A DNA stretch of 64,000 nt from contig NZ_KI632512.1 of NCBI RefSeq assembly GCF_000504305.1, forward strand, positions 1,486,250 through 1,550,249, read 5' to 3'. The number at the start of each line of letters is the position of its first letter. The stretch's first letter is position 1. Below, piece after piece: positions 27,501-36,155 of this stretch. Below the pieces are notes generated by a model. It had not been told where the DNA came from and did no database searches. It was given only the letters and a program-made list of their open reading frames with translations. This stretch comes from Nitratidesulfovibrio termitidis HI1. Its GTDB lineage: Bacteria; Desulfobacterota; Desulfovibrionia; Desulfovibrionales; Desulfovibrionaceae. Both the position numbers and the translations under genes were made by a program.

Positions 27501-29103
27501 CGTGCAGACGCCGGAACTGCTGACGCCCGGCTCCACCGCCACGCTGTGGATCAAGACCGCCAGCGGCGACTGGCAGGCCGTGGACACGGCGGTGGCCATC
27601 GGCGCGGACGGCTCGCTGCGGGTCACCGTGCCCGCCGGGGCCGTGGACGCCAAGGTCAGCTTCGACCTGGCAGGCAACGACGTGGTGGGCGACAGCCATA
27701 CCCTCACCGTCACCCTGGACGGCGTTGCCGACGGCGAAAGCGCGGTGCGTTCCGTGGGCTCGCTCACCTCCACCTTTGCCGAGGAAAGCCACAACTCCAT
27801 CACCTATCAGCTTGCGGGGTCCGCGCCGGACAGCAACGCCGTGGTCACCTACACCCTGAAGGGTGTGGCCTTCGCCAACGTTGCCTCGGTGACCGTGGAC
27901 GGCCAGGCGGTGACCATCACCAACGTGGGCGGCAAGGCCACCTTCTCGGTGACGGGCGCGGCGGGCGCGGCCATATCCGACCGCATCACCGTCACCTTCA
28001 AGGATGCCGGGGCCGCCGCCGACAAGGCCGCCCTGACCATCGGCAGCAGCGTGCGCCTGAGCGCGGACATCGCCGTGGCGGACGCCACCCCCGGCCTCGT
28101 GGCGGCAGCGGCCACGCTCATCGCGCTTACCGGCGACGATGCCGCACTGGCGGCCACGGGCGTGCTGCATGTCAGCGACCTGCTGGCGGGCGTGGACGAC
28201 CCCAGTCCCCACGCGGCGGGCATCGGCTTCGGTGACAACGCCTCGGCCAGCGACGGCATGGGCCACGCAGGTTCCGGCTGGACGACGGATACCGCCAGCG
28301 GCGAACTGCATTACAGCCTCACCGGCGACGGGCACTACACCTGGACCGCGCACGACCTGGGCGATGCGGCGGACAAGGCCACCTCCACCCTGACCACCCA
28401 CGTGCAGACGGGCACCGTGTTCGACGGCTCCGACGATGCGCACGGCATCGGCCTCATCGTGGCCGGATCCAGCCATGGCGACACCATCACCGGTTCCAGC
28501 GGCGACGACCGTATCCACGGCGGCGCGGGCAACGACCACCTGTATGGAGGGGACGGCAACGACGTGCTGCATGGCGGCGATGGCAACGACCATCTCGACG
28601 GCGGCGTGGGGATGAACACCCTGTATGGCGATGCGGGCGACGACACCCTGGTGGCACGCGACATCAGCGGCGACGGGTTCATCACCAGCGACGACTTCGG
28701 GGGGCTGCACGGCGGCACCGGGCACGACACCCTGCTGGTGCAGGGCGAGGACGTAACCCTGGACTTCAGCCGCATCACGGCGGGCACGGTCACCGGCATC
28801 GAGGCCATCGACCTTACCGCCCACGGCGCGCAGCACGTCACCCTCAGCCTGGACGACCTGACATCCAGCGACACCGGGTCGCTGTCGGTGGTGTTCGGCG
28901 AAGCCCCGGTGCTTTCCGCCAGTTCGGCGGCCAGCTCGGACCACGCGGCCGACGGCTCGGTGACCTTCACGGCGGCGGGAGGCGATTCGGTGACCCTGAC
29001 CGGCCTTACCGCCACCCAGATCGCCAGCATCGGCGACCTGACCGATACGCAGGACCACCAGTTGCTCATCCACCAGGTGGTCAGCTCCACGTCGGGCGGG
29101 TAA
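21553..29103 (+). CDS. Giant RTX adhesin 1 with LapG-cleavable retention module
   Basis: 2516 aa; the start follows GAGG five bases upstream. Residues 1-130 form an N-terminal module ending [12 protein letters not shown]109-A110-A111-G112 is a LapG-type di-alanine site (a second GAAG at 118-121). A run of Ig-like/Calx-beta/VCBS-like domains rich in D-G-x-T motifs follows to about 2300. RTX nonapeptides (GGxGNDxL) lie at about 2312-2370 and a C-terminal type I secretion signal region ends SSTSGG. It would be exported by LapBC, held at the outer membrane by its N-terminal module and bind surfaces or other cells. It shares this N-terminal module with adhesin 2. The composition is Asp/Thr/Gly-rich, and cysteine is nearly absent. 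Confidence 0.9.
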   Translation: MTRSPQGAAGRGTAPATEPVTLLLPSAGQELHFDANADSRFALGFPTDAASLDRSGDDLVFSFPDGGRIVLSGFFEGNNADLLPEFSLPEGGTISGYDFLAALEPDLLPAAGPGAGTGAAGGGVGDYSDDPGSLIAGVDRMDPLSPFFWNSAVEPTLDAEGPLDTASGTLGFTLLPVNPDGSLATTLGGYEDNRPDQHLDPTGGPEQPLQLTVAFTPADNEELTQLTLTGFHEGTTISIGDPSFGPGSFVVTGPGQTVTLTPAQIAAGVFVRPPEDSSADMNLSATADIRDPDSGMTNAISGTFTLVIDAVADKPGLEATAQSAPAAEETPVTVHATATFTDLDGSERHYIEVRDIPTDWVLTGTLPQGWVIVDPVTHQPVTTPLHALGENATYTLVIEVTDATTASYGGINSGDSASIGADLTFDPRDWSDERWGDGTPREGDGGATLTVAAVAQETVTDGELTTANNTSETTDTVVVSRTEDHPDITPDGTTGHALTLVADESAGLQQYGGKGDVDPSTLSAPVNAVLAGLDLSAADALSATRGTVTFDLHSDGSAEAAGNQATPSAVSIAWDATQAVPEGTVLRTASGADITLTVDENDPHVLHGVYTEDDVQHTAFVVVIADANLSGAGTATVTFVQYAPLAHGNTGNHNEGQELPAFRFTVTDDEGDTTSATVQVTVHDDGPTANADNNTFDEATVTAIDGNVLTGESSHGTDSTPDASGTDGWTGSGGPVTGFSVVVGSTTYGGLALDTPVTIYNPGSSVPAGTFTLHADGSYTFTRVPGQDIADSFTMKVNYTVTDGDGDSASSSLTLHLNAAPTLQLSLTGDSQVYEDAAYGARVNPAGGGNDGWNASGDNSHDIATYTVSWAYAGGRATDGTFAAGSFSFDVTLKDGSAKFDADTTDNTTMANTGDVTWAVADGNGGWTAMTFNLTTADGRAALVAALNAELAERYGSNAEGESYVRVASVSADGRTLTFTVLDGCPLDDALPVRVAAIDDRLGDNGETYSVQIGNIHPVEDTPSTMDVVIAGQRNQSTTVYDEGNAAEGDGFRVGLESPVHVQESDGSAQLTVVLYEKDGDLYTVDEGPVQNITVSLKFGATGDTAGADQDYFTTTSYTLKPSDWTWNATEGRWEAKLPVKLADDRLSEGSESFTVKLTGVSGHEAGLNDARTTATVTITDDTAAGHEAKLDGPSLEYFGPETVVREPVAPGESAEFAGGVNTTDTVNTVGYTIILTEVAAQDVVVWLKLGSEGLGTDFRTGTGLHAASETSGLPGYADRPEGADYYVIVKAGEASARFTVDILHDHDTAADGHGVDAGTDTVSWTIVDMQGSEVRFTPGESGSTSTETIADDMHGPVVSITELDVTQNTADATTTIKVGLGNDAEGHATANEDVTVTVQMVYSDGSVHEYTVTIPAGQDMGSLTLPIPHTDYYHVRVVGADGGETRYDDGFRFVDVTGPGGGGGTDHGRVTLGLAAHDLPENASHDGVNQSVYTVTGSLSDNYRPLQNGDVSFTLKTFDNSAHSPDDYTAGDVTVTVDSGLMVLARMSATESFSVDVMEDGTAVFTIPDLQFLGGTHAVSISFAPDGAASIVVDGKPADGLIATLIEDHLLHGAVTVTGTTPIVNVVDDNRVEGDETYSVVLSNLSGNATVAGDGHGSMDTATIIDNDAPMVQVTITDHTGAQTDTATEGQAHPLTVTVNLVDADGHALALGDGPVTFQLTFSGTAEQGKDFAPYTTLVTIPDGGSAASVQVSLPDDYISDGNRTFVVTATPVANDPYNGYPAGFIGSGSSVEVTIVDHVNGPDVTLTASTTSISENNGTASFGISMDKAVEEDATFTVRVDFGPGMTEADLAGVKIGTGTVSTDGIVRILGGPDGATVVGWEFQVSVPKGSAGGGAFSVVTQNDYQTEGKETFTVSLVDSHGGEIGSLGDAHTVTVNDTLDGPQVYLDTRGDYGTAEEGGSAELHIGMTKAAVADFSVDLTVQTPELLTPGSTATLWIKTASGDWQAVDTAVAIGADGSLRVTVPAGAVDAKVSFDLAGNDVVGDSHTLTVTLDGVADGESAVRSVGSLTSTFAEESHNSITYQLAGSAPDSNAVVTYTLKGVAFANVASVTVDGQAVTITNVGGKATFSVTGAAGAAISDRITVTFKDAGAAADKAALTIGSSVRLSADIAVADATPGLVAAAATLIALTGDDAALAATGVLHVSDLLAGVDDPSPHAAGIGFGDNASASDGMGHAGSGWTTDTASGELHYSLTGDGHYTWTAHDLGDAADKATSTLTTHVQTGTVFDGSDDAHGIGLIVAGSSHGDTITGSSGDDRIHGGAGNDHLYGGDGNDVLHGGDGNDHLDGGVGMNTLYGDAGDDTLVARDISGDGFITSDDFGGLHGGTGHDTLLVQGEDVTLDFSRITAGTVTGIEAIDLTAHGAQHVTLSLDDLTSSDTGSLSVVFGEAPVLSASSAASSDHAADGSVTFTAAGGDSVTLTGLTATQIASIGDLTDTQDHQLLIHQVVSSTSGG

Positions 29104-29133
29104 CCGCAGACAGAACCTCACACCAGCAATGAC

Positions 29134-29161
29134 GCGGGCCGCTCCGAAAGGGGCGGCCCGC
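29134..29161 (+). terminator. Terminator after adhesin 1
   Basis: GCGGGCCGCTCC (29134-29145) pairs with GGGGCGGCCCGC (29150-29161), one G-T pair, loop GAAA, followed by TTGCGTTGT. Confidence 0.75.
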
Positions 29162-29257
29162 TTGCGTTGTGACGGCGACCGGAAACCGCCCCACCCACCC
29201 TGCGAGCCCTTCTGCGCGCGCCCCTGCAAAATGCAGATCTCCACATGCAAATGCACC

Positions 29258-29430
29258 GTAACAGTTTGTTACACAGCGAAACAATTCACACAACAAGGTG
29301 CCATCAACCAACACATGGCGCTTAACACTTCTTTGCATGAATTGTTTTATTTTAGCGCATACTCCTATCGTATCCACTATTGAAATGCAGTACACAATGA
29401 ACATCCATACCCTTGGCAAACAACCAAGGG
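29258..29430. promoter_or_regulatory. Control region of adhesin 2: dyad and leader hairpin
   Basis: Within the 29162-29564 gap: the dyad GTAACA-GTT-TGTTAC (29258-29272), a candidate operator. An AT-rich stretch (29320-29390) contains TTGCAT and, 19 nt later, CATACT as a possible promoter. A perfect hairpin CCCTTGG-N7-CCAAGGG is at 29410-29430 in what would be the leader. Adhesin 2 therefore appears to have its own promoter, separate from adhesin 1, which ends in a terminator. Confidence 0.4.
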
Positions 29431-29564
29431 CACATTTTCGCACAGCACCCTTCAGTTTTTACGACATTCAACACAACAATCAATCATAACAGTGTGGCAT
29501 GTCCCATCTTGCCTGCCGCACCAAGCAATCCACAACCGTGGCAGTCACCACAGAGGGGGGAACC

Positions 29565-32500
29565 ATGGAAACGTCAGCCAACATCCAGCCGTCAGGCCGC
29601 CAGGGTGGCGGAGCAGGCACGCCCCTGCACGCACCCGGCGCAGGACAGGTCCAGGTGGTAGAGGCGGCCGCCGGGTCGCTCTTCGAGCTGTCTTTCGCCG
29701 CCGAGGACGCCAGCCTGGCGCGCAGCGACAACGACCTTGTCTTCAACTTCGAAAACGGCGGGCGCATCGTGCTGGCCGGGTTCTTTGCTGCGGGCGATAC
29801 CGACGCCCTGCCGCAATTCACCCTGCCGGAAGGCGGCACCATCTCCGGCTACGAATTTCTCGCCGCGCTGGACCCCGACCTGCTGCCCGCCGCCGGACCG
29901 GGGGCAGGGGGGGCGGGGGGCACGGCTGGCGGCGGCGTGGGTGAATACAGCGACGATGCAGGCAGCCTGATCGGCGGGGTGTCCGCGCTGGACCCGCTGA
30001 CCACCACCGGCCTTGGCGCCGCCGCCCTTGTCGCCCTCACCGACGACGCCACCACGCCGGACATCGACTATGGTGTCAGCATCATCGGCTCTGCCGTCAC
30101 CGTGGCGGAACGCGGCCTGCTGGCCGACGTGGAGGTGCATGAATCCTCGTCCGCCGCGCAGACAGGCACCTTTTCCGTATCCGCACCCGATGGCATCGCC
30201 ACGGTGACCGTGGGCGGAGTCACCGTGGTTTCCGGAGGCTCGCTGGTGGCAGACGAGGCCGCGCGCACCGTCACCACCGAAAACGGCACCCTGGTCATCA
30301 CCGGGTACGACGCGGCCACCGGCATCTTCAGCTATACCTACACCCTGACGGACACCGTGCTGGCATCGGGCGATGCGTACACCTTCGACGTGGCCGTCAC
30401 CGCAACGGATACCGACGGGGACACGGCCTCGGGCGTCATTTCCGTCACCGTGCTGGACGACGCGCCCACGGCCGTTGCCGATACGGCCAGCGTCACCGAA
30501 GACACCTCCACCACCGCCACCGGCCACCTGCTGGACAACGACACCCAAGGAGCCGACGGGGCCACGGTGACCGCCGTGGGCACCACCAACGTGGCCGAAA
30601 CGGGCAACACCATCATCGAGGGCGACTACGGCACCCTGACCATCGCCGCAGACGGCGCCTACACCTATACCCTGAACAACAGCCTTGCGGCGGTGCAGCA
30701 CCTGACCACCGGCGAGACGCTGACCGAAACCTTCTCCTACACGCTTACCGACGGCGACGGAGACACCTCTGCCGCCGACCTCACGGTAACCATCAACGGC
30801 AGCGACGACGGGGTCACCCTGTCCGGCCTGGGCGAAAGCTGCGTGACCGTGCCCGAAAGCGCCCTGGCGGACGGCAGCCACCCCGATTCGGCTGCGCTGG
30901 TCCAGAGCGGCACCTTCACGGTCACCGCCGCCGACGGGCTGGACACCATCAGCGTGGCAAGCGTCACCGTCATCTCCGGCGGCGTGCTGGTGACCAACGA
31001 GGCCGACCGCACCATCACCACCGACACCGGCACGCTGGTCATTACCGGCTACGACGCCGCCACCGGCACCGTCAGCTACACCTTCACCCTCGCCGACAAC
31101 CTGACCGTGGCCGGGGATTCGGCGGACATCTCCTACACCGTCACGGCCACCGACAGGGACGGAAGCTCGGATACCGCATCGCTGACGGTCACCGTGCTGG
31201 ACGACGCGCCCACGGCTGTTGCCGATACGGCCAGCGTCACCGAAGACACCTCCACCACCGCCACCGGCCACCTGCTGGACAACGACACCCAGGGCGCCGA
31301 CGGGGCCACGGTGACCGCCGTGGGCGCCACCAGCGTGGCCGAAACGGGCAGCACCATTATCGAGGGCGACTACGGCACCCTGACCATCGCCGCAGACGGC
31401 ACCTACACCTACACCCTGAACAACAGCCTTGCGGCGGTGCAGCACCTGACCACCGGCGAGACGCTGACCGAAACCTTCTCCTACACGCTTACCGACGGCG
31501 ACGGCGACACCTCTGCCGCCGACCTTACGGTAACCATCAACGGCAGCAACGACGGTGTCACCCTGTCCGGCTTGGGCGAAAGCTGCGTGACCGTGCCCGA
31601 AAGCGCCCTGGCGGACGGCAGCCACCCCGATTCGGCTGCGCTGGTCCAGACCGGCGCCTTCACGGTCACCGCCGCCGACGGGCTGGACACCATCAGCGTG
31701 GCAAACGTCACCGTCATCTCCGGCGGCGTGCTGGTGACCAACGAGGCCGACCGCACCATCACCACCGACACCGGCACGCTGGTCATCACCGGGTACGACG
31801 CCGCCACCGGCACCGTCAGCTATACCTTCACCCTGACCGACAACCTGACCGTGACCGGGGATTCGGCGGACATCTCCTACACCGTCACGGCCACCGACAG
31901 GGACGGAAGCACGGATACCGCATCGCTGACGGTCACCGTGCTGGACGACGCGCCCACGGCATTCCACGACACCGCCAGCGTCACCGAAGACACCTCCACC
32001 ACCGCCACCGGCCATCTGCTGGACAACGACACCCAGGGCGCCGACGGGGCCACGGTGACCACCGCGTCTTCGGACTACGACACCGACGGCGCGTCCATCG
32101 CCCAGGACGGCACCATCACCGTGCAGGGCCAGTACGGCACCCTGATCATCGCCGCAGACGGCACCTACACCTACACCCTGAACAACAACGCCGCAGAGGT
32201 GCAGGCCCTGAACGCGGGCCAGAGCGTGGCCGACGTGTTCAGCTACACCCTTACGGACGCCGACGGCGACGCGTCCGCCGCCACACTCACCGTCACGGTG
32301 CACGGCACCAATGAAAACACGCCGCCCGTGGCCCTGTGCGACACGGCCACCATTCATGAAAGCGACGTGAACCCGACCACCGGGGCGGTGACGGTAAGCA
32401 TCGGCAGCAGCGTGCTGGGCAACGACAGCGACGCGGAAACCCCCGACACCCTGTCGGTGGCCAACGCGGGCACCTACGACCTCGACTACGGCACCCTGGT

Positions 32501-34562
32501 CATCCACGCCGACGGCACCTACACCTATACCGTGGACATGACCGACCCGGCGGTGCAGGCCCTGTTCGCCAGCACCTCCACCAGTGCGGAATCGCTGTCC
32601 GACACCTTCACCTACACCGTCTCCGACGGCCATGGCGGCACCACGTCGTCCACGCTTACCCTGTCGCTGGTGCCGGACAAACTGGCCACCGGCACATCCG
32701 GTGACGACACGGTGACCATGGGCGGCGCGGGCAACGACGTTCTGGTGGGCGACCCCGGCGGAGTTACCGAAACCACGGTGTACGCCACCTACAACGTTGC
32801 CATCATTCTCGATTCGTCAGGCAGCATGTCCGAATCGCAACTGGAAAAGGCCATCGAGGCGCTGACCAACCTCATCCAGCAGCTGGAGGACTACGAAGGC
32901 ACGGTGAACCTGAAGGTCATCGACTTCGATACCGGCATCAGCAACACCTGGAGCGGCGTGCTGACCGAAAGCACCATAACCGAGGTGCTGGCGGTGCTCG
33001 ACAAGGTATCCAGCGGCGGCGGCACCAACTACGAAGCCGCGTTCAACGAGGCCGCCGGGTGGTTCGCTTCCTCCGGCATCTCGGACAACGGCGGCGAGAA
33101 CGTGGTGTACTTCGTCACCGACGGGGAACCGACGTACTACTACAAGGACTCGGTCTCCTACACCTACACCACGGGTGGGCCGGGCCAGGGCGGCGGGCCG
33201 GGTGGTCACGGCCAGGGTCAGGGCCAGGGCCAGGGGGGCGGCCAGTCCACCACCTACGCCGTGGACGTGCCCGACGACTACGTGCTGGGCACGGTGGTGT
33301 ACAACAGCGCGGGCACGGCGCGCATCAACGCCGAGGGGTACCTGGAATACTCCACCAACAACGGGACAACCTGGACCACCACCAACGTTTCCGTGCTTGG
33401 CGGCTCCGGCGGTTCCACCAGCGACACCGAGACGGATCAGTCGGAAGCGGCGTTCGCCCACCTGCTGGCCCAACTGGACAACGACGTGGCGGTGAACGCC
33501 ATAGGCATCGGCAGCAGCTTCATGGGTGGCCCCGGCGGCGGCAGTACGACCACCTCGCTGCTTGACGCGTACGACAATACCGGCGGCGCGCAGATCATCA
33601 CCGACGCCTCGCAACTGGCCGCCGCCCTGGATGCAGGCACCACCGACCTCAACCCCGAGGCCACTGGCTCGGATACCCTCAGCGGCGGTGCGGGCGACGA
33701 CATACTGTTCGGCGATGCCCTGAACACCGACTACCTGCTGACCCAGACCGACTGGGACCACGGCTCGCTGACGTCGGGTGACTCGCTGGCCATTCTCAAG
33801 GCCTATCTGGCCGCCACCCTGGGGCACGAGGCCAGCAACGACGAGTTGCGCGCCTACATCACCGAGCATCAGGACGCACTGTCCGGCGGGGCCAGTGAAT
33901 CACGCGGGGCAGCCGACGTGCTGCACGGCGGTGACGGCAACGATACCCTCTACGGGCAGGGCGGCGACGACACCCTGTATGGCGACGCGGGCGACGACCA
34001 CCTGTATGGCCAGGGAGGCAACGACCACCTGTATGGAGGGGACGGCAACGACCATTTGTATGGGGGCGACGGCAACGACTACCTGGACGGCGGCATGGGC
34101 GTGGACACCCTGCACGGCGGGGCAGGCAACGATACCCTGGTTGTGCACGACACCAACGCGGACCTCACCATCAACGGCTCGGACTTCGCCGGGCTGCACG
34201 GCGGCGAGGGCTACGACACCCTGGTGATCGACGATGCCGGGGTGACCCTGGACTTCACCAGCATCGACAGTTCCACCGTCACCGGCATAGAGGCCATCGA
34301 CCTCACCGCGTCCGGCGCGCAGACGGTCACCCTGTCGGCAGCGGACCTGCTGGATCTTTCCGCCACCATGGATGCGGGCAACTCGCTGACCATCAGCGGA
34401 ACCTCGGACGACCACGTGAACCTTTCCGGTTCGGGCTGGACCAATACCCATACCAGCCAGACGGTGAACGGAGTAACCTACGACGTGTACACCGGCGCCT
34501 CGGGTTCGGAAGCCCACACCCTGCTGGTGCAACACGAGATCATCGTGAACACCACGGGGTAA
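29565..34562 (+). CDS. RTX adhesin 2: retention module, VCBS repeats, vWA domain, RTX repeats
   Basis: 1665 aa from [11 protein letters not shown], chosen for its AGAGGGGGG ribosome site; 22 codons upstream are also open. Retention module 1-130 with P108-A109-A110-G111 in [15 protein letters not shown]-type repeats about 180-1040 include a 248-residue near-identical tandem duplication. A von Willebrand A domain lies about 1075-1360 with MIDAS residues DSSGS (from about 1083), [10 protein letters not shown] and VTDGEP; a Gly/Gln-rich insert (about 1203-1226) interrupts it. RTX repeats about 1375-1390 and 1450-1525, then the secretion-signal region. vWA in such adhesins binds metal and can mediate ligand binding. 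Likely the second LapBC cargo and LapG substrate. Confidence 0.9.
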   Translation: METSANIQPSGRQGGGAGTPLHAPGAGQVQVVEAAAGSLFELSFAAEDASLARSDNDLVFNFENGGRIVLAGFFAAGDTDALPQFTLPEGGTISGYEFLAALDPDLLPAAGPGAGGAGGTAGGGVGEYSDDAGSLIGGVSALDPLTTTGLGAAALVALTDDATTPDIDYGVSIIGSAVTVAERGLLADVEVHESSSAAQTGTFSVSAPDGIATVTVGGVTVVSGGSLVADEAARTVTTENGTLVITGYDAATGIFSYTYTLTDTVLASGDAYTFDVAVTATDTDGDTASGVISVTVLDDAPTAVADTASVTEDTSTTATGHLLDNDTQGADGATVTAVGTTNVAETGNTIIEGDYGTLTIAADGAYTYTLNNSLAAVQHLTTGETLTETFSYTLTDGDGDTSAADLTVTINGSDDGVTLSGLGESCVTVPESALADGSHPDSAALVQSGTFTVTAADGLDTISVASVTVISGGVLVTNEADRTITTDTGTLVITGYDAATGTVSYTFTLADNLTVAGDSADISYTVTATDRDGSSDTASLTVTVLDDAPTAVADTASVTEDTSTTATGHLLDNDTQGADGATVTAVGATSVAETGSTIIEGDYGTLTIAADGTYTYTLNNSLAAVQHLTTGETLTETFSYTLTDGDGDTSAADLTVTINGSNDGVTLSGLGESCVTVPESALADGSHPDSAALVQTGAFTVTAADGLDTISVANVTVISGGVLVTNEADRTITTDTGTLVITGYDAATGTVSYTFTLTDNLTVTGDSADISYTVTATDRDGSTDTASLTVTVLDDAPTAFHDTASVTEDTSTTATGHLLDNDTQGADGATVTTASSDYDTDGASIAQDGTITVQGQYGTLIIAADGTYTYTLNNNAAEVQALNAGQSVADVFSYTLTDADGDASAATLTVTVHGTNENTPPVALCDTATIHESDVNPTTGAVTVSIGSSVLGNDSDAETPDTLSVANAGTYDLDYGTLVIHADGTYTYTVDMTDPAVQALFASTSTSAESLSDTFTYTVSDGHGGTTSSTLTLSLVPDKLATGTSGDDTVTMGGAGNDVLVGDPGGVTETTVYATYNVAIILDSSGSMSESQLEKAIEALTNLIQQLEDYEGTVNLKVIDFDTGISNTWSGVLTESTITEVLAVLDKVSSGGGTNYEAAFNEAAGWFASSGISDNGGENVVYFVTDGEPTYYYKDSVSYTYTTGGPGQGGGPGGHGQGQGQGQGGGQSTTYAVDVPDDYVLGTVVYNSAGTARINAEGYLEYSTNNGTTWTTTNVSVLGGSGGSTSDTETDQSEAAFAHLLAQLDNDVAVNAIGIGSSFMGGPGGGSTTTSLLDAYDNTGGAQIITDASQLAAALDAGTTDLNPEATGSDTLSGGAGDDILFGDALNTDYLLTQTDWDHGSLTSGDSLAILKAYLAATLGHEASNDELRAYITEHQDALSGGASESRGAADVLHGGDGNDTLYGQGGDDTLYGDAGDDHLYGQGGNDHLYGGDGNDHLYGGDGNDYLDGGMGVDTLHGGAGNDTLVVHDTNADLTINGSDFAGLHGGEGYDTLVIDDAGVTLDFTSIDSSTVTGIEAIDLTASGAQTVTLSAADLLDLSATMDAGNSLTISGTSDDHVNLSGSGWTNTHTSQTVNGVTYDVYTGASGSEAHTLLVQHEIIVNTTG
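30444..31931 (+). repeat. Tandem 744-bp near-identical repeat inside adhesin 2
   Basis: The same word GTCACCGTGCTGGACGACGC begins at 30444, 31188 and 31932, exactly 744 bp (248 codons) apart. The first two units agree at nearly every base, with scattered changes such as ACCAACGTG/ACCAGCGTG; the third copy decays after about 110 bp. The period is in frame, so unequal crossing-over would change adhesin length without a frameshift. Confidence 0.9.
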
Positions 34563-34595
34563 CCGGGCCACCCGGCCCGTACATGAACGCAAAAC

Positions 34596-34619
34596 GGGCC
34601 GCCCTTTCGGGCGGCCCGC
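34596..34619. terminator. Bidirectional terminator between adhesin 2 and livF
   Basis: CGGGCCGCCC (34596-34605) / GGGCGGCCCG (34610-34619), 10-bp perfect stem, loop TTTC. On the plus strand CTGCATTTTCG follows. The genes on both sides converge here. Confidence 0.75.
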
Positions 34620-34650
34620 TGCATTTTCGTCGCAATGCCTGTCCGGCGTA

Positions 34651-35376
34651 CTACCCGCCGAGATAGGCCTTTTTCACTTCCGGGTCGTTCAGCAGCGAAT
34701 CGGACGGGCCTTCGGCCACGATCTCGCCGGTGTCCAGCACGTAGCCACGGCTGGCCACCTGCAAGGCAAGACGGGCGTTCTGTTCCACCACGATGATGGT
34801 CAGCCCCTCGCGGTTCAGTTCCTTCAGGGTGCGGAACATCTCGTACATCAGCAGCGGGGCGAGGCCCATGGACGGTTCGTCCAGCAGCAGCACCTCGCAA
34901 CTGGTCATCAGCGCGCGGCCCACGGCCAGCATCTGCTGTTCGCCCCCGGACAGGGTATCGCTGCGCTGGGTGCGCCGCTCTGCCAGACGGGGGAACAGGT
35001 CGAAGATGCGTTCCAGGTCGCGGCTGATGGTCGGGTCGTTCTTGCGGGCGTAGGTGGCCAGCATCAGGTTTTCCATCACCGACAGGTTGCCGAAGATGTG
35101 CCGCCCTTCGGGCACCAGCGCGATGTGCAGCTTGCTGACCACGTCGTGCGGTTCCACGTTCAGCAGCGACTTGCCCTTGAACAGGATGTCGCCGCCGCTG
35201 ACCTTGGGCGCCTCCGGCGGGGGCAGGCGCATGATGGACTTCAGCGTGGTCGATTTGCCCGCGCCGTTGGCCCCGATGAGGGTGACGATCTCCCCTTCGT
35301 TCACATGGAACGAAAGGCCGTGCAACGCCTCGATATTGCCGTACTTTACGTAGAGATTCTCGATGGAGAGCAGCAT
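34651..35376 (-). CDS. livF: Branched-chain amino-acid ABC transporter ATPase LivF
   Basis: 241 aa, standard length. Walker A GANGAGKSTTLKS, signature LSGGEQQMLAVGRAL, Walker B VLLLDEPSMGL. The start ATG overlaps the livG stop (TGATG). It energises uptake of leucine, isoleucine, valine or a related amino acid with LivG. Last gene of livKHMGF. Confidence 0.95.
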   Translation of the reverse strand: MLLSIENLYVKYGNIEALHGLSFHVNEGEIVTLIGANGAGKSTTLKSIMRLPPPEAPKVSGGDILFKGKSLLNVEPHDVVSKLHIALVPEGRHIFGNLSVMENLMLATYARKNDPTISRDLERIFDLFPRLAERRTQRSDTLSGGEQQMLAVGRALMTSCEVLLLDEPSMGLAPLLMYEMFRTLKELNREGLTIIVVEQNARLALQVASRGYVLDTGEIVAEGPSDSLLNDPEVKKAYLGG

Positions 35377-36143
35377 CAGATCGTATCGTCTCCCAGGTAT
35401 GCCTTGATGACGACCGGGTTGGACTGGATTTCCTCCGGCGTCCCTTCGGCAATGGTGCTACCGAAATCGATGACCTTGATCCATTCGCACAGGCTCATGA
35501 CCACCTTCATCTGGTGTTCGATCATCCAGATGGCGATGTCGAACTCGTCGTGAATCCAGCGGATGAGCTTGATCAGCCCGTCCACGTCCGCCGAGTTCAG
35601 CCCCGCCGCCGGTTCGTCCAGCAGCAGCAGCTTCGGCTTGATGGACATGGCCCGGGCAATCTCCACCCGGCGCTGCAACCCGTAGGGCAGGTTGCGGGGC
35701 AGTTCGTGCGCGGCGTCCTTCAGGTCCATGGCCTCCAGCATTTCCCAGGCGATGGCGTCGATGTTGCCCTCGCTCCTGGTAAAGCGGCCGGTACGCAGAA
35801 AGGCGTCCCAGATGGTATAGCCTAGGCGGTGGTGCTGGGCGATGCGGATGTTGTCGAGCACGCTCATCTCGTGCCACAGCCGGATGTTCTGGAAGGTGCG
35901 GGCAATGCCCCGCGCCGTCACCTGGTGTGGTCGCAAGCCCGCCGTGGGCTTGCCGTCGAAGATGATCTGCCCTTCGGTGGGCTGGTAGAACCCGGATATC
36001 AGGTTGAATACCGTGGTCTTGCCAGCGCCGTTGGGACCGATGAGCGCGATGAGCTTGCGCTCTTCCAGCGATATGTTGAAGTCGGAAACGGCCTGCAACC
36101 CGCCGAAGCGTTGCGTCACGCCTTTCATTTCAAGCAGCGGCAT
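35376..36143 (-). CDS. livG: Branched-chain amino-acid ABC transporter ATPase LivG
   Basis: 255 aa. Walker A GPNGAGKTTVFNLISGF, a long LivG-type insertion after the Q-loop (about residues 85-130), and Walker B LLLLDEPAAGLN. It forms the heterodimeric ATPase with LivF; 12 bp separate it from livM. The signature is unusual (LPYGLQRRVEIARAM), but this LPYG variant is normal for LivG. Confidence 0.95.
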   Translation of the reverse strand: MPLLEMKGVTQRFGGLQAVSDFNISLEERKLIALIGPNGAGKTTVFNLISGFYQPTEGQIIFDGKPTAGLRPHQVTARGIARTFQNIRLWHEMSVLDNIRIAQHHRLGYTIWDAFLRTGRFTRSEGNIDAIAWEMLEAMDLKDAAHELPRNLPYGLQRRVEIARAMSIKPKLLLLDEPAAGLNSADVDGLIKLIRWIHDEFDIAIWMIEHQMKVVMSLCEWIKVIDFGSTIAEGTPEEIQSNPVVIKAYLGDDTI

Positions 36144-36155
36144 GTCCTCGTTCCC

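Noticed and set aside
28490-28640. Short regular repeats considered as a CRISPR array
   Set aside because: They encode RTX nonapeptides in frame, with no unique spacers; likewise 33920-34130.
21271-29256. Minus-strand open frame of 2661 codons opposite adhesin 1
   Set aside because: It mirrors the codon bias of the adhesin (GC at third positions removes antisense stops); His/Gly/Val-rich composition and no domain pattern.
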